A DNA stretch of 6,021 nucleotides, from NCBI RefSeq assembly GCF_025567385.1, contig NZ_JAOQJU010000049.1:1-6021 (forward strand). Direction: 5' to 3'. The notes beneath the pieces were generated by a model. The model saw nothing but the letters and a program-made list of their open reading frames with translations. It did not search any database and was not told where the DNA came from. Positions within the stretch are counted from its first letter, which is position 1; each line of letters begins with the position of its first letter. This DNA comes from Claveliimonas acetigenes. Its GTDB lineage: Bacteria > Bacillota > Clostridia > Lachnospirales > Lachnospiraceae. Positions 1 through 5,919 of the stretch are shown one piece after another. The position numbers and the translations under genes were made by a program.

Positions 1-292
1 ATACTTTGGAACGAACGATCCGATTACCCGTGAGCAGATGGTAGTTATGATGTACCGTTATGCGGATTATAAGAAATACGATATATCAAAGACAGCAGAC
101 ATCAGCAGCTTTTCTGATGCAGGACAGGTAAGCGAATTCGCAGAAACTGCTATGAAGTGGGCAGTAGAAAATGGAATCATTGAAGGAAAAGAAAATGAAG
201 ATGGTTCTTATCGTCTCGACCCACAGGGCAGCACAAGCCGTGCAGAGTGTGCGATTATTATCCAGAGATTTATGGAGAAGTTTGAAAAGTAG
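1..292 (+). CDS. SLH-domain surface protein, C-terminal end (5'-truncated by window)
   Basis: The first full codon is at position 2 and the frame runs open from the window edge to a TAG at 290-292, so the true start lies upstream and only about 96 residues are visible. An ATG at 38 lies inside a domain and is not a believable start. The visible part begins with the tail of one S-layer-homology repeat (DPITREQMVVMMYRYA, with the typical TRxQ/E motif). A complete SLH repeat follows: FSDAGQVSEFAETAMKW, then NGIIEGK, then LDPQGSTSRAECA near the end. The protein stops a few residues after it, so SLH repeats form the C-terminus. SLH repeats are known to bind pyruvylated or other secondary cell-wall polymers and anchor exported proteins to the envelope. 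The enzymatic or structural part of this protein is outside the window, so its specific job is unknown. A hairpin follows 24 bases after the stop, suggesting the transcript ends there. Confidence 0.88.
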   Translation, partial: YFGTNDPITREQMVVMMYRYADYKKYDISKTADISSFSDAGQVSEFAETAMKWAVENGIIEGKENEDGSYRLDPQGSTSRAECAIIIQRFMEKFEK

Positions 293-316
293 GGAGTTAC
301 AAAGGATGTAAAAATG

Positions 317-350
317 GGGCGGAGAAGAAAAATTTCCGCCCTTTATAAAA
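317..350 (+). terminator. Probable intrinsic terminator after the SLH gene
   Basis: GGGCGGA (317-323) pairs with TCCGCCC (335-341), extended inward by a G-T and an A-T pair to a 9-bp stem with a 7-base A-rich loop. It is followed by TTTATAAAATTG. The T tract is short and interrupted, so termination may be incomplete and some readthrough into the aldo/keto reductase gene is possible. The AT-rich stretch after it (344-372) contains TATAAA-like boxes at 344 and 355 but no convincing -35 partner, so no promoter is called for the next gene. Confidence 0.65.
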
Positions 351-388
351 TTGTTATAAAAAATTTAGTAATAAAGGGGGAAGGTTAA

Positions 389-1366
389 ATGAAATATCGT
401 AATATAGGAAAAGCAGGAATTAAAATCAGTGAGATTGCATTGGGGAGTTGGATGACAGATTTGAAAGGAGGTTCTAAAGAAGACATAGCGAAAGAAACGG
501 TTAAGCTTGCTTATGAAAGCGGTATTAATTTTTTTGACTGTGCAGACGCTTATTCTGATGGTGCTGCAGAACAGTTTTTAGGCAAGGTTTTGAAGGATTT
601 CCCTCGTAAAGAACTTGTAATTTCAAGTAAGGTGTATTTCCCTACGGGAACCGGAGTAAATGATAGAGGGCTTTCCAGAAAGCACATTATGGAAAATTGC
701 AATCAATCTTTAAAGAATATGCAGTTAGATTATTTGGATTTGTATTATTGCCATCGTTTTGATGAAAATACTGATATTGAGGAAACGCTGCGGGCGATGA
801 GTGATCTTGTGGCACAGGGAAAAGTCCTTTATTATGGTGTCAGTGAGGAATGGGGAAGTGCCAGAATTGAAGAAGCACAAAAAATTATTGATAAACTCGG
901 TCTTTATCCTATTTCAGTAATTCAACCACAATATAATATGATTGATAGATATATCGAACATGAGATTATGGGTACATGCAGAAAGTACGGTATTGGCATT
1001 ACGTCTTTTTCTCCGCTTGCACAAGGGCTTTTGACAGGAAAGTATAAAAAAGGACAGCCCTATCCGGAAGGCTCCCGGGCAACACATCAGGCAGATAAAC
1101 AGATTAATAATCTGCTCACAGATGATAACCTTGCAATTGTTGATGAACTTACAAAAGTGGCGAATGATCTGGGAACGAATGTCTCAATCTTGTCAATGGC
1201 ATGGATTTTGCAGCATTCGGAAATAAGTTGTGTAATTGCAGGGGCAAGTAACTCATCTCAATTAGAGAATAATATAAAAGCCAGTGGTTTCGTAATTCCA
1301 CAAGATGCTATGAATAGAATTGAAGAAATTCTTGGATTCAAAAGATTTGAACGTCATGTAGGTTAA
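389..1366 (+). CDS. Aldo/keto reductase (Kv-beta / YghZ-like group)
   Basis: This is a complete 325-residue NADPH-type oxidoreductase, the usual length for a soluble cytoplasmic aldo/keto reductase (AKR) TIM barrel. ATG 389 is preceded by an AAGGGGGAAGG ribosome site (375-385) and opens with the family's MKYRNIGKAGIKISEIALGS strand. The catalytic tetrad can be placed as Asp50 and Tyr55 (FFDCADAYSDG), Lys81 (ISSKV) and His122 (LYYCHRFD). The cofactor-binding parts are the FSPLAQGLLTGKY segment (207-219) followed by GSRA, and the late GASNSSQLENNI segment (285-296). The FSPLAxGLLTGKY...SRA pattern is characteristic of the potassium-channel beta-subunit-like and YghZ-like AKR groups. Family members reduce aldehydes and ketones; the physiological substrate cannot be read from sequence. 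The gene stands alone between two terminators, with no evident pathway partner. It is visibly more AT-rich than the operon downstream, which could mean a different origin or weaker selection on codon use. Confidence 0.93.
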   Translation: MKYRNIGKAGIKISEIALGSWMTDLKGGSKEDIAKETVKLAYESGINFFDCADAYSDGAAEQFLGKVLKDFPRKELVISSKVYFPTGTGVNDRGLSRKHIMENCNQSLKNMQLDYLDLYYCHRFDENTDIEETLRAMSDLVAQGKVLYYGVSEEWGSARIEEAQKIIDKLGLYPISVIQPQYNMIDRYIEHEIMGTCRKYGIGITSFSPLAQGLLTGKYKKGQPYPEGSRATHQADKQINNLLTDDNLAIVDELTKVANDLGTNVSILSMAWILQHSEISCVIAGASNSSQLENNIKASGFVIPQDAMNRIEEILGFKRFERHVG

Positions 1367-1411
1367 GTAAGAGGAAAGATTGCTTATATAAGATATACAG
1401 TTATTTAGAAA

Positions 1412-1455
1412 AAAGAAGAGGCTTTGCAGCAAAAAGGCTGTGGGGCTTCTTTTTT
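1412..1455 (+). terminator. Strong intrinsic terminator after the aldo/keto reductase gene
   Basis: A continuous 19-bp stem (1412-1430 with 1437-1455, including several G-T pairs) has a six-base AAAAAG loop. Its 3' arm ends in a run of T. The 5' arm begins in a run of A, so the same hairpin could also work on the opposite strand, although no convergent gene is present. It separates the reductase from the signalling operon. Confidence 0.85.
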
Positions 1456-1461
1456 ATTCTA

Positions 1462-1490
1462 TTGAAATTTGTGGCTAAAGGTGATTAAAT
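1462..1490 (+). promoter_or_regulatory. Candidate sigma-A promoter of the two-component/SBP operon
   Basis: TTGAAA (1462-1467) and TTAAAT (1485-1490) are separated by exactly 17 bases. Each box differs from its consensus by one base in the -35 and two in the -10. It lies just past the reductase terminator and would start a transcript near 1497 with a leader of roughly 58 bases. The leader contains only weak symmetry (TGAG-T-CTCA around 1517-1525). No other promoter-like pair was seen in this gap, which fits one transcript for the three genes that follow. Confidence 0.45.
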
Positions 1491-1554
1491 AGAACTATGT
1501 CAGACGGGACCCTGGTGAGTCTCAATTTAAATATAGAAAGAGAGTCTATGATAC

Positions 1555-3177
1555 ATGATTAAGATTTTTCTGGTAGAGGATGAAGTCGTTATCCGAAATG
1601 GAATAAAGAATAGCATTAACTGGGCAGAAGAGGGGTATGAGTTTGTGGGAGAGGCAAGTGATGGTGAACTTGCTTACCCGCTGATTCTGAAGGAGAAGCC
1701 GGATATATTGATTACAGATATTAAGATGCCCTTTATGGACGGGCTGGAGCTTTCGGAGGCAGTAAAAAAGGAACTCCCCAATATCAAGATACTGATCCTG
1801 AGCGGTTATAATGATTTTGAATATGCCAAGAGAGCGATTGGAATCGGTATTACGGACTATATGCTGAAGCCGGTTTCTGCAGAACAGCTCCTGGGAGTAA
1901 TCGGTGAAGTGGCGGAGGTTATCCGGAAGGAACAGGAAGAAAGGGATCTCCTGAAGAAATATGAGGCGGACATGCAGGAGAACCGGGAACATGATAAATA
2001 TGAATTCCTGACCCGTATCCTGACGGAGCATTTGTCTATGACGGAGACTTTAGAGCAGGGGAAACGGCTTGAGATGGATTTGAGCGCCCAGATATACAAT
2101 TTGATTCTGTTTAAAATCACAAGCTATGGTGAGAAAGAAGACACTCAGAGTAGGCAGATGGTGTCTGTGTTTGTAGATATAGAAGAGATGCTGCAACAGA
2201 GGAAAGGGGTCTATTATTTCCGAAGGGGCGTAGAAGGCTGGGCCATTCTGTGTCTTGCAGAAAATGGTGAGGAGCTGCAGCATGAGATTGACGCGTGTCG
2301 TGACGGCATCCATGAGATTGTATCCCGTTATCCGAAGATGGAGTATTTTGGAGGAATCGGGGAGCCGGTGGAGAGACTCCGGGAACTGCGGGATTCTTTC
2401 GGCAAGGCAGAACGGGCATTCGCAGCGCGGTTTACATCTCCGGCAAATCAGATTGTGTCGTGGGAAGAGCTGCATTCTGACCGGGAGGAAGAGCCGGAGG
2501 TGCGGGGCCTTGGTTCTGTGGAATCGAACCGGGAGCTGATTGCGAAGTTTTTAAGAGGCGGCACCGAGGAAGAGACAGAAAGCTTTGTACAGGCGTATTT
2601 TGATGAGATACCGGAAGATAATATAAAATCTATGATGATGTGTCAGTATATATTGATGGATATTTATATCAGTGTCGTGACCTTTGGGGAGAGCATTGGG
2701 CTTTCGCAGGAGAAGATGCAGCAGGAGTGCGGCGACATGAAGGATATGAAAGACTGTATGCAGAGTACGGAGACGATGAAAAAATATGTGGAAGGGTTGA
2801 TTAAAGGGCTTTTAAGGCTTCGTGATGCCGCTACGGGAAGAAGATATTCGGATATCATCGAGACGGCGAAGATTTATATTATGGAAAACTATATGACAGA
2901 AGATATTTCGCTGAATACGGTATCGTCCAATGTGGGGATGAGTCCCAGCTATTTTAGCTCCATCTTCAGTCAGGAGGTGGGAAAGACTTTTGTGGAGTAT
3001 CTGACAGAAACCCGGATGGAAAAGGCGAAAGAACTGCTGATGTGTTCGTCCCGGAAGACTTCGGAAATCGGTTTCGATGTGGGGTATAAGGACTCCCACT
3101 ATTTTAGTTACATTTTCAAGAAAACCCAGGGGTGTTCGCCGAAAGAATATCGTACGAGAGGAAAGGTACAAGGATGA
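1555..3177 (+). CDS. YesN-type response regulator, AraC-family DNA-binding output
   Basis: A 540-residue cytoplasmic response regulator with the YesN architecture. The receiver domain spans residues 1-120, with the acidic pocket Glu8/Asp9, the phospho-acceptor Asp55 in ITDIKMPFMDG, Ser83 in LILSGYNDFEYA and Lys105 in MLKPV. A long middle region (about 125-430) starts with charged, helical sequence. It contains a segment around 262-292 (MEYFGGIGEPVERLRELRDSF) that resembles the degenerate GGDEF-like insert of YesN regulators. The C-terminus (about 435-537) is a two-helix-turn-helix AraC domain, shown by LNTVSSNVGMSPSYFSSIF and then IGFDVGYKDSHYFSYIFKK ending in SPKEYR. Such proteins are phosphorylated by a partner YesM/LytS kinase and bind promoters of sugar uptake or degradation genes. 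ATG 1555 has a weak purine-rich site (GAAAGAGAG, 1536-1544); the ATG at 1548 is out of frame. The last codons overlap the kinase gene. The target genes are not shown by the sequence. Confidence 0.95.
   Translation: MIKIFLVEDEVVIRNGIKNSINWAEEGYEFVGEASDGELAYPLILKEKPDILITDIKMPFMDGLELSEAVKKELPNIKILILSGYNDFEYAKRAIGIGITDYMLKPVSAEQLLGVIGEVAEVIRKEQEERDLLKKYEADMQENREHDKYEFLTRILTEHLSMTETLEQGKRLEMDLSAQIYNLILFKITSYGEKEDTQSRQMVSVFVDIEEMLQQRKGVYYFRRGVEGWAILCLAENGEELQHEIDACRDGIHEIVSRYPKMEYFGGIGEPVERLRELRDSFGKAERAFAARFTSPANQIVSWEELHSDREEEPEVRGLGSVESNRELIAKFLRGGTEEETESFVQAYFDEIPEDNIKSMMMCQYILMDIYISVVTFGESIGLSQEKMQQECGDMKDMKDCMQSTETMKKYVEGLIKGLLRLRDAATGRRYSDIIETAKIYIMENYMTEDISLNTVSSNVGMSPSYFSSIFSQEVGKTFVEYLTETRMEKAKELLMCSSRKTSEIGFDVGYKDSHYFSYIFKKTQGCSPKEYRTRGKVQG
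3159..3166 (+). promoter_or_regulatory. Ribosome binding site that decides the kinase start
   Basis: AGGAAAGG lies 7 bases before ATG 3174. The frame is also open to a GTG at 3132, which would add 14 residues, but that codon lies well inside the regulator gene without a comparable site. The ATG overlapping the regulator stop (ATGA) is preferred and makes translational coupling likely. Confidence 0.75.
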
Positions 3178-4664
3178 GAATTTCATTTAAAAAGCACTTT
3201 TCGCTGAATGAGAGGCTTGGCATGATTGCTGTGGCCGCATTGCTGCCGCTGACGATTCTGGTGCTGTATCTGATGTATGTGCTGAATATGTCGAATCATG
3301 CGTTTGATCAGATTACCAACAGCGTTACCTACGCGAACAGTTATGAATCGGAGTTTAAGGAGCGGCTGGATTACAGTATGTATCTGGCGGTTATCCGGGG
3401 GGAGCCGGTCAGTAAGCTGGAGGAAGGCAAGGTCACGGTCAACGGGATTAAAATTGTGAATCCGTACACCTATATTTATGAGCTGAGAGAGGCTTGTGAT
3501 GAGATGGCGGATATTGCTACGGTCAATGCCAACAGAACTCGCTCCATGCGTATTAAGCGGACTTTGAATTCCCTGGAGAAATGGATCCGGCAGATTGATG
3601 AGAATCTGGAAGAAGACAGCGGAAAATATACGGAAAATATGGAAATGCTGGAAAACAATGTCTATAAGCTTACGGAGGTAATCGACAGTGCTATTCAGGA
3701 ATATGTAATTGCAGAAACGGCCAACTTCGCCAACATCAAAGAAGAACTTCTGCAGGATAGTGCCCGTACGCAGCGAATCAGTATTATTGTGGTCTGCCTG
3801 GTTATTATGCTGACCGTTTTTCTCGTGATTCTTGCTTTCCGAAGTGTGGCAAGGCCGATTCAAGAGTTGTGTGATATGTCCAGACAGGTGGCGAAAGGTG
3901 ATTTTGACACCCGGGTGCAGGTGGAAGCGGAGGATGAGATTGCGGTTCTTACAGACAGCTTCAATGATATGGCGGAAGAGATCGGCCAGCTTGTGGAGGA
4001 TATCAAGCGGGAGCAGACGAACCTGCGGGCGATGGAAAATAAACTTCTGCAGGCACAGATTAACCCGCATTTCTTATACAATACGCTGGATACGATCGTG
4101 TGGCTGGCAGAAGAGAAACAGACAGACAATGTTGTAATGATGGTGACCATGCTGTCCGAATTCTTCCGTACGACTCTTAGTAAAGGAAGGGACTACATTA
4201 CAGTAGAGGAAGAAAAGAAGCATGTAGACAGCTATCTCAAGATTCAGCAATTCCGATACCAGGATATTATGGATTACCGGATAGACATTAACAAAGAAAT
4301 TATGGACTATACCATACCGAAGCTAACTCTGCAGCCATTGGTTGAAAATGCCCTCTACCATGGAATTAAAAAGAAAAGAGGGAAAGGCCTGATTACAATC
4401 CAGGGCTACCGGGACGGCAATAAGGTCATATTGAAAGTAATTGACAATGGAAAAGGAATGACGGAAGAAGAGCTTCAGAAGCTGCGGCGCTATATGGTGG
4501 GATACGACGATGATGACAAGAAGGGCTTTGGCGTTGCCAATGTCAACCAGCGTATCCATCATTACTATGGCGAGGAATATGGGGTGTTTTACGAGAGTGA
4601 GGAAAATGTAGGGACGGAGGCAGTGATTATTCTCCCTGCTAATAATATTGAAGCGGAGGTTTAG
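3174..4664 (+). CDS. YesM/LytS-type sensor histidine kinase
   Basis: A 496-residue membrane kinase. It has a basic N-terminus, a first membrane helix at about 15-37 (MIAVAALLPLTILVLYLMYVL) and an extracytoplasmic sensor region of about 160 residues, strongly helical and charged in its second half. A second membrane helix lies at about 202-222 (SIIVVCLVIMLTVFLVILAF). A HAMP linker follows at about 223-278 (RPIQELCDMSRQVAKGDFD...DSFNDMAEEI). The His_kinase domain carries the phospho-acceptor His299 in LQAQINPHFLYNTLD, the hallmark of this kinase family. The ATPase domain has its N-box at LQPLVENALYHGI (Asn392), then DNGKGM (Asp424) and GFGVANVNQRI. All key residues are present. No PAS or Cache signature was recognised in the sensor region, so the ligand may arrive through a binding protein. 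Its gene shares the ATGA overlap with the YesN gene, its likely phosphorylation partner, and a sugar-binding lipoprotein gene follows after 26 bases. Confidence 0.95.
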   Translation: MRISFKKHFSLNERLGMIAVAALLPLTILVLYLMYVLNMSNHAFDQITNSVTYANSYESEFKERLDYSMYLAVIRGEPVSKLEEGKVTVNGIKIVNPYTYIYELREACDEMADIATVNANRTRSMRIKRTLNSLEKWIRQIDENLEEDSGKYTENMEMLENNVYKLTEVIDSAIQEYVIAETANFANIKEELLQDSARTQRISIIVVCLVIMLTVFLVILAFRSVARPIQELCDMSRQVAKGDFDTRVQVEAEDEIAVLTDSFNDMAEEIGQLVEDIKREQTNLRAMENKLLQAQINPHFLYNTLDTIVWLAEEKQTDNVVMMVTMLSEFFRTTLSKGRDYITVEEEKKHVDSYLKIQQFRYQDIMDYRIDINKEIMDYTIPKLTLQPLVENALYHGIKKKRGKGLITIQGYRDGNKVILKVIDNGKGMTEEELQKLRRYMVGYDDDDKKGFGVANVNQRIHHYYGEEYGVFYESEENVGTEAVIILPANNIEAEV

Positions 4665-4676
4665 AATGCCGGAAAA

Positions 4677-4682
4677 AGGAGG
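4677..4682 (+). promoter_or_regulatory. Consensus ribosome binding site for the TTG-started lipoprotein gene
   Basis: AGGAGG sits 8 bases before TTG 4691. There is no ATG or GTG in this frame between the kinase stop and the lipoprotein signal sequence, so the TTG is the only start that gives a complete signal peptide. A second GGAGG (4655-4659) lies at the end of the kinase gene and precedes an out-of-frame ATG at 4666. Confidence 0.75.
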
Positions 4683-4690
4683 AACAGGGT

Positions 4691-5764
4691 TTGGGAAAGA
4701 AATGGATCAGTATTTTGCTTTGCGCGGCAATGACGGTTGGTGTGATTGCAGGATGCAGCTATGACACACAGGACGCCTCGAAGAAAGCGGATGCTTCAGA
4801 CGAAAACGGTATGGAAGCAGAGAATGATGTGATTACGATTGGATTCTCCCAGGTAGGGGCAGAGTCGGACTGGCGGACTGCCCATTCAGAATCCATAAAA
4901 AAGGTTTTCAGTGAAAAGAACGGGTATGAATTGATTTTCGATGATGCCAGACAGAAGCAGGAGAATCAGGTAGCGGCAATTTTCAGTTTTATTCAGCAGG
5001 AGGTTGATTATATTGTGTTGGCTCCCGTGACAGAGACGGGGTGGGATACTGTTCTGCAGGAGGCGAAGGACGCCGGAATTCCGGTGATTGTTGTAGACCG
5101 CATGGTAAAAGTATCGGATGAGAGCCTTTATACTGCCTGGGTAGGCTCGGACTTCAAATTGGAAGGACGGAAAGCGTGTGCATGGCTGGATGCTTATGCA
5201 AAAGCGAAGGGGATGCAGGAAATCAATATCGTTGATATTCAGGGGACTTACGGCGCCACCCCGCAGATTGGGCGCACGCAGGCTCTTACGGAGGCTGTGG
5301 AGCAGTATGGGTGGAATCTTCTCGCCATGGAGTCGGGAGAATTTACCCAGGCAAAGGGGAAAGAAGTCATGGCGTCTATGCTGGAACAGTATGAAAATAT
5401 TAATGTGGTATATTGTGAGAACGATAACCAGGCATTCGGAGCGATAGAAGCGATTGAAGATGCCGGGAAGACGGTAGGTCCGGACGGAGATATTCTTGTG
5501 ATATCCTTTGATGCGACGCACGGTGGTATTGTCAATACGATGAAGGGGAAGATTGTCCTGAATGTGGAGTGTAATCCTTTGCACGGCCCCAGGGTAGAGG
5601 ACATTATCAAGAAGCTGGAGGAAGGAAAGGAAGTGGACAAACAGATTTTTACAGAAGAAAGAATGTATTCCCATGGCGCAGATGTCCCGGTAATTACCGT
5701 TGACGGGACAGATTACGAGATAACGGAGGTTACGCAGGACATTGTGGACGGGCGAGCTTATTGA
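4691..5764 (+). CDS. Sugar-binding lipoprotein, YtfQ-like periplasmic-binding-protein family
   Basis: A 357-residue exported lipoprotein begun at TTG. Residues 1-22 form a lipoprotein signal (GKKW, then a hydrophobic core, then the lipobox IAGC with Cys22), followed by a polar acidic linker (about 23-45). The rest is a two-lobed type I sugar-binding fold (Peripla_BP_4 family). Segments recalled from E. coli YtfQ, the galactofuranose-binding protein, are clear: GFSQVGAESDWR (51-62), QKQENQ (88-93), APVTETGW (111-118) followed by EAKDAGIPVIVVDR, QGTYGA (184-189), SGEFTQAKGKEVM (215-227) and the late SFDATHGG (272-279). It probably binds a monosaccharide outside the membrane; a furanose is plausible by likeness, but the sugar is not settled. 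The gene follows the kinase by 26 bases in the same operon. No ATPase or permease gene follows before 6021, so it may serve sensing rather than, or as well as, transport. Confidence 0.92.
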   Translation: MGKKWISILLCAAMTVGVIAGCSYDTQDASKKADASDENGMEAENDVITIGFSQVGAESDWRTAHSESIKKVFSEKNGYELIFDDARQKQENQVAAIFSFIQQEVDYIVLAPVTETGWDTVLQEAKDAGIPVIVVDRMVKVSDESLYTAWVGSDFKLEGRKACAWLDAYAKAKGMQEINIVDIQGTYGATPQIGRTQALTEAVEQYGWNLLAMESGEFTQAKGKEVMASMLEQYENINVVYCENDNQAFGAIEAIEDAGKTVGPDGDILVISFDATHGGIVNTMKGKIVLNVECNPLHGPRVEDIIKKLEEGKEVDKQIFTEERMYSHGADVPVITVDGTDYEITEVTQDIVDGRAY

Positions 5765-5779
5765 TGCTTTTTTCAGTAT

Positions 5780-5791
5780 TGTCAATTGACA
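5780..5791. repeat. 12-bp perfect palindrome overlapping a -35 box
   Basis: TGTCAATTGACA reads the same on both strands. Its right half is a perfect TTGACA -35 box for the downstream gene, and its left half is the same box on the minus strand. It could be an operator covering the promoter or a chance consequence of an AT-rich promoter region. Confidence 0.5.
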
Positions 5792-5814
5792 CAAAATATG
5801 GTTTTTGTTAGTAT
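5786..5814 (+). promoter_or_regulatory. Candidate promoter of the secreted-protein gene
   Basis: A perfect TTGACA (5786-5791) is followed after 17 bases by TAGTAT (5809-5814, four of six consensus bases). A start near 5821 would give a leader of about 100 bases carrying two stem-loops. A perfect TATAAT also occurs at 5820-5825 but lacks a -35 at usual spacing (28 bases from TTGACA). No strong terminator precedes it: after the lipoprotein stop there is only a 3-4 bp hairpin before six T (5768-5773), so readthrough from the operon is possible. Confidence 0.55.
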
Positions 5815-5824
5815 GATTGTATAA

Positions 5825-5862
5825 TGATAATGCACAAGTCAGCCAGTATTTGTGCATTATTG
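5825..5862 (+). other. Stem-loop 1 in the leader of the secreted-protein gene
   Basis: ATAATGCACAA (5827-5837) pairs perfectly with TTGTGCATTAT (5850-5860). G-T pairs extend it outside at 5825-5826 with 5861-5862, and two more pairs extend it inside, leaving an 8-base loop (5840-5847). No T run follows, so it is not a standard terminator. If the TTGACA/TAGTAT promoter is right, the RNA begins almost exactly with this hairpin, as in 5' mRNA-stabilising leaders. As DNA it could also be an operator. Confidence 0.6.
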
Positions 5863-5865
5863 ATA

Positions 5866-5893
5866 CCCGCTGTGTATCCCTACACAAAGCGGG
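5866..5893 (+). other. Stem-loop 2 in the leader, just before the ribosome binding site
   Basis: CCCGCT (5866-5871) pairs with AGCGGG (5888-5893), and GTGTA (5872-5876) pairs with TACAC (5881-5885) around a TCCC loop, with a two-base AA bulge. It ends 10 bases before the AGGAG site. It does not itself hide the ribosome site. No T run follows, so it is not a terminator. Confidence 0.55.
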
Positions 5894-5919
5894 AAGTAAA
5901 GAAAGGAGAATGGAAAGCA

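Noticed and set aside
1501..1525. Operator or RNA element upstream of the response regulator (AGAC...GTCT and TGAG-T-CTCA symmetry)
   Set aside because: Each stem is only 4 bp with no conserved pattern I recognise; symmetry this short is expected by chance.
1546..2120. Minus-strand open frames opposite the receiver domain
   Set aside because: They mirror the coding strand of an unmistakable response regulator and have no independent support.
3132..3173. GTG at 3132 as an earlier start for the histidine kinase
   Set aside because: It would add 14 polar residues not expected before the basic N-terminus and membrane helix, and it lacks a ribosome site as good as the one before ATG 3174.
3183..4070. 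Long minus-strand open frame opposite the kinase gene (295 codons)
   Set aside because: It lies entirely against a gene with clear family motifs, has no convincing domain, and its Leu/His/Arg-rich, low-complexity translation is typical of the reverse strand of a real gene.
5757..5773. Terminator directly after the lipoprotein gene
   Set aside because: There are six T, but the preceding hairpin is only 3-4 bp with an 8-base loop, too weak to call.
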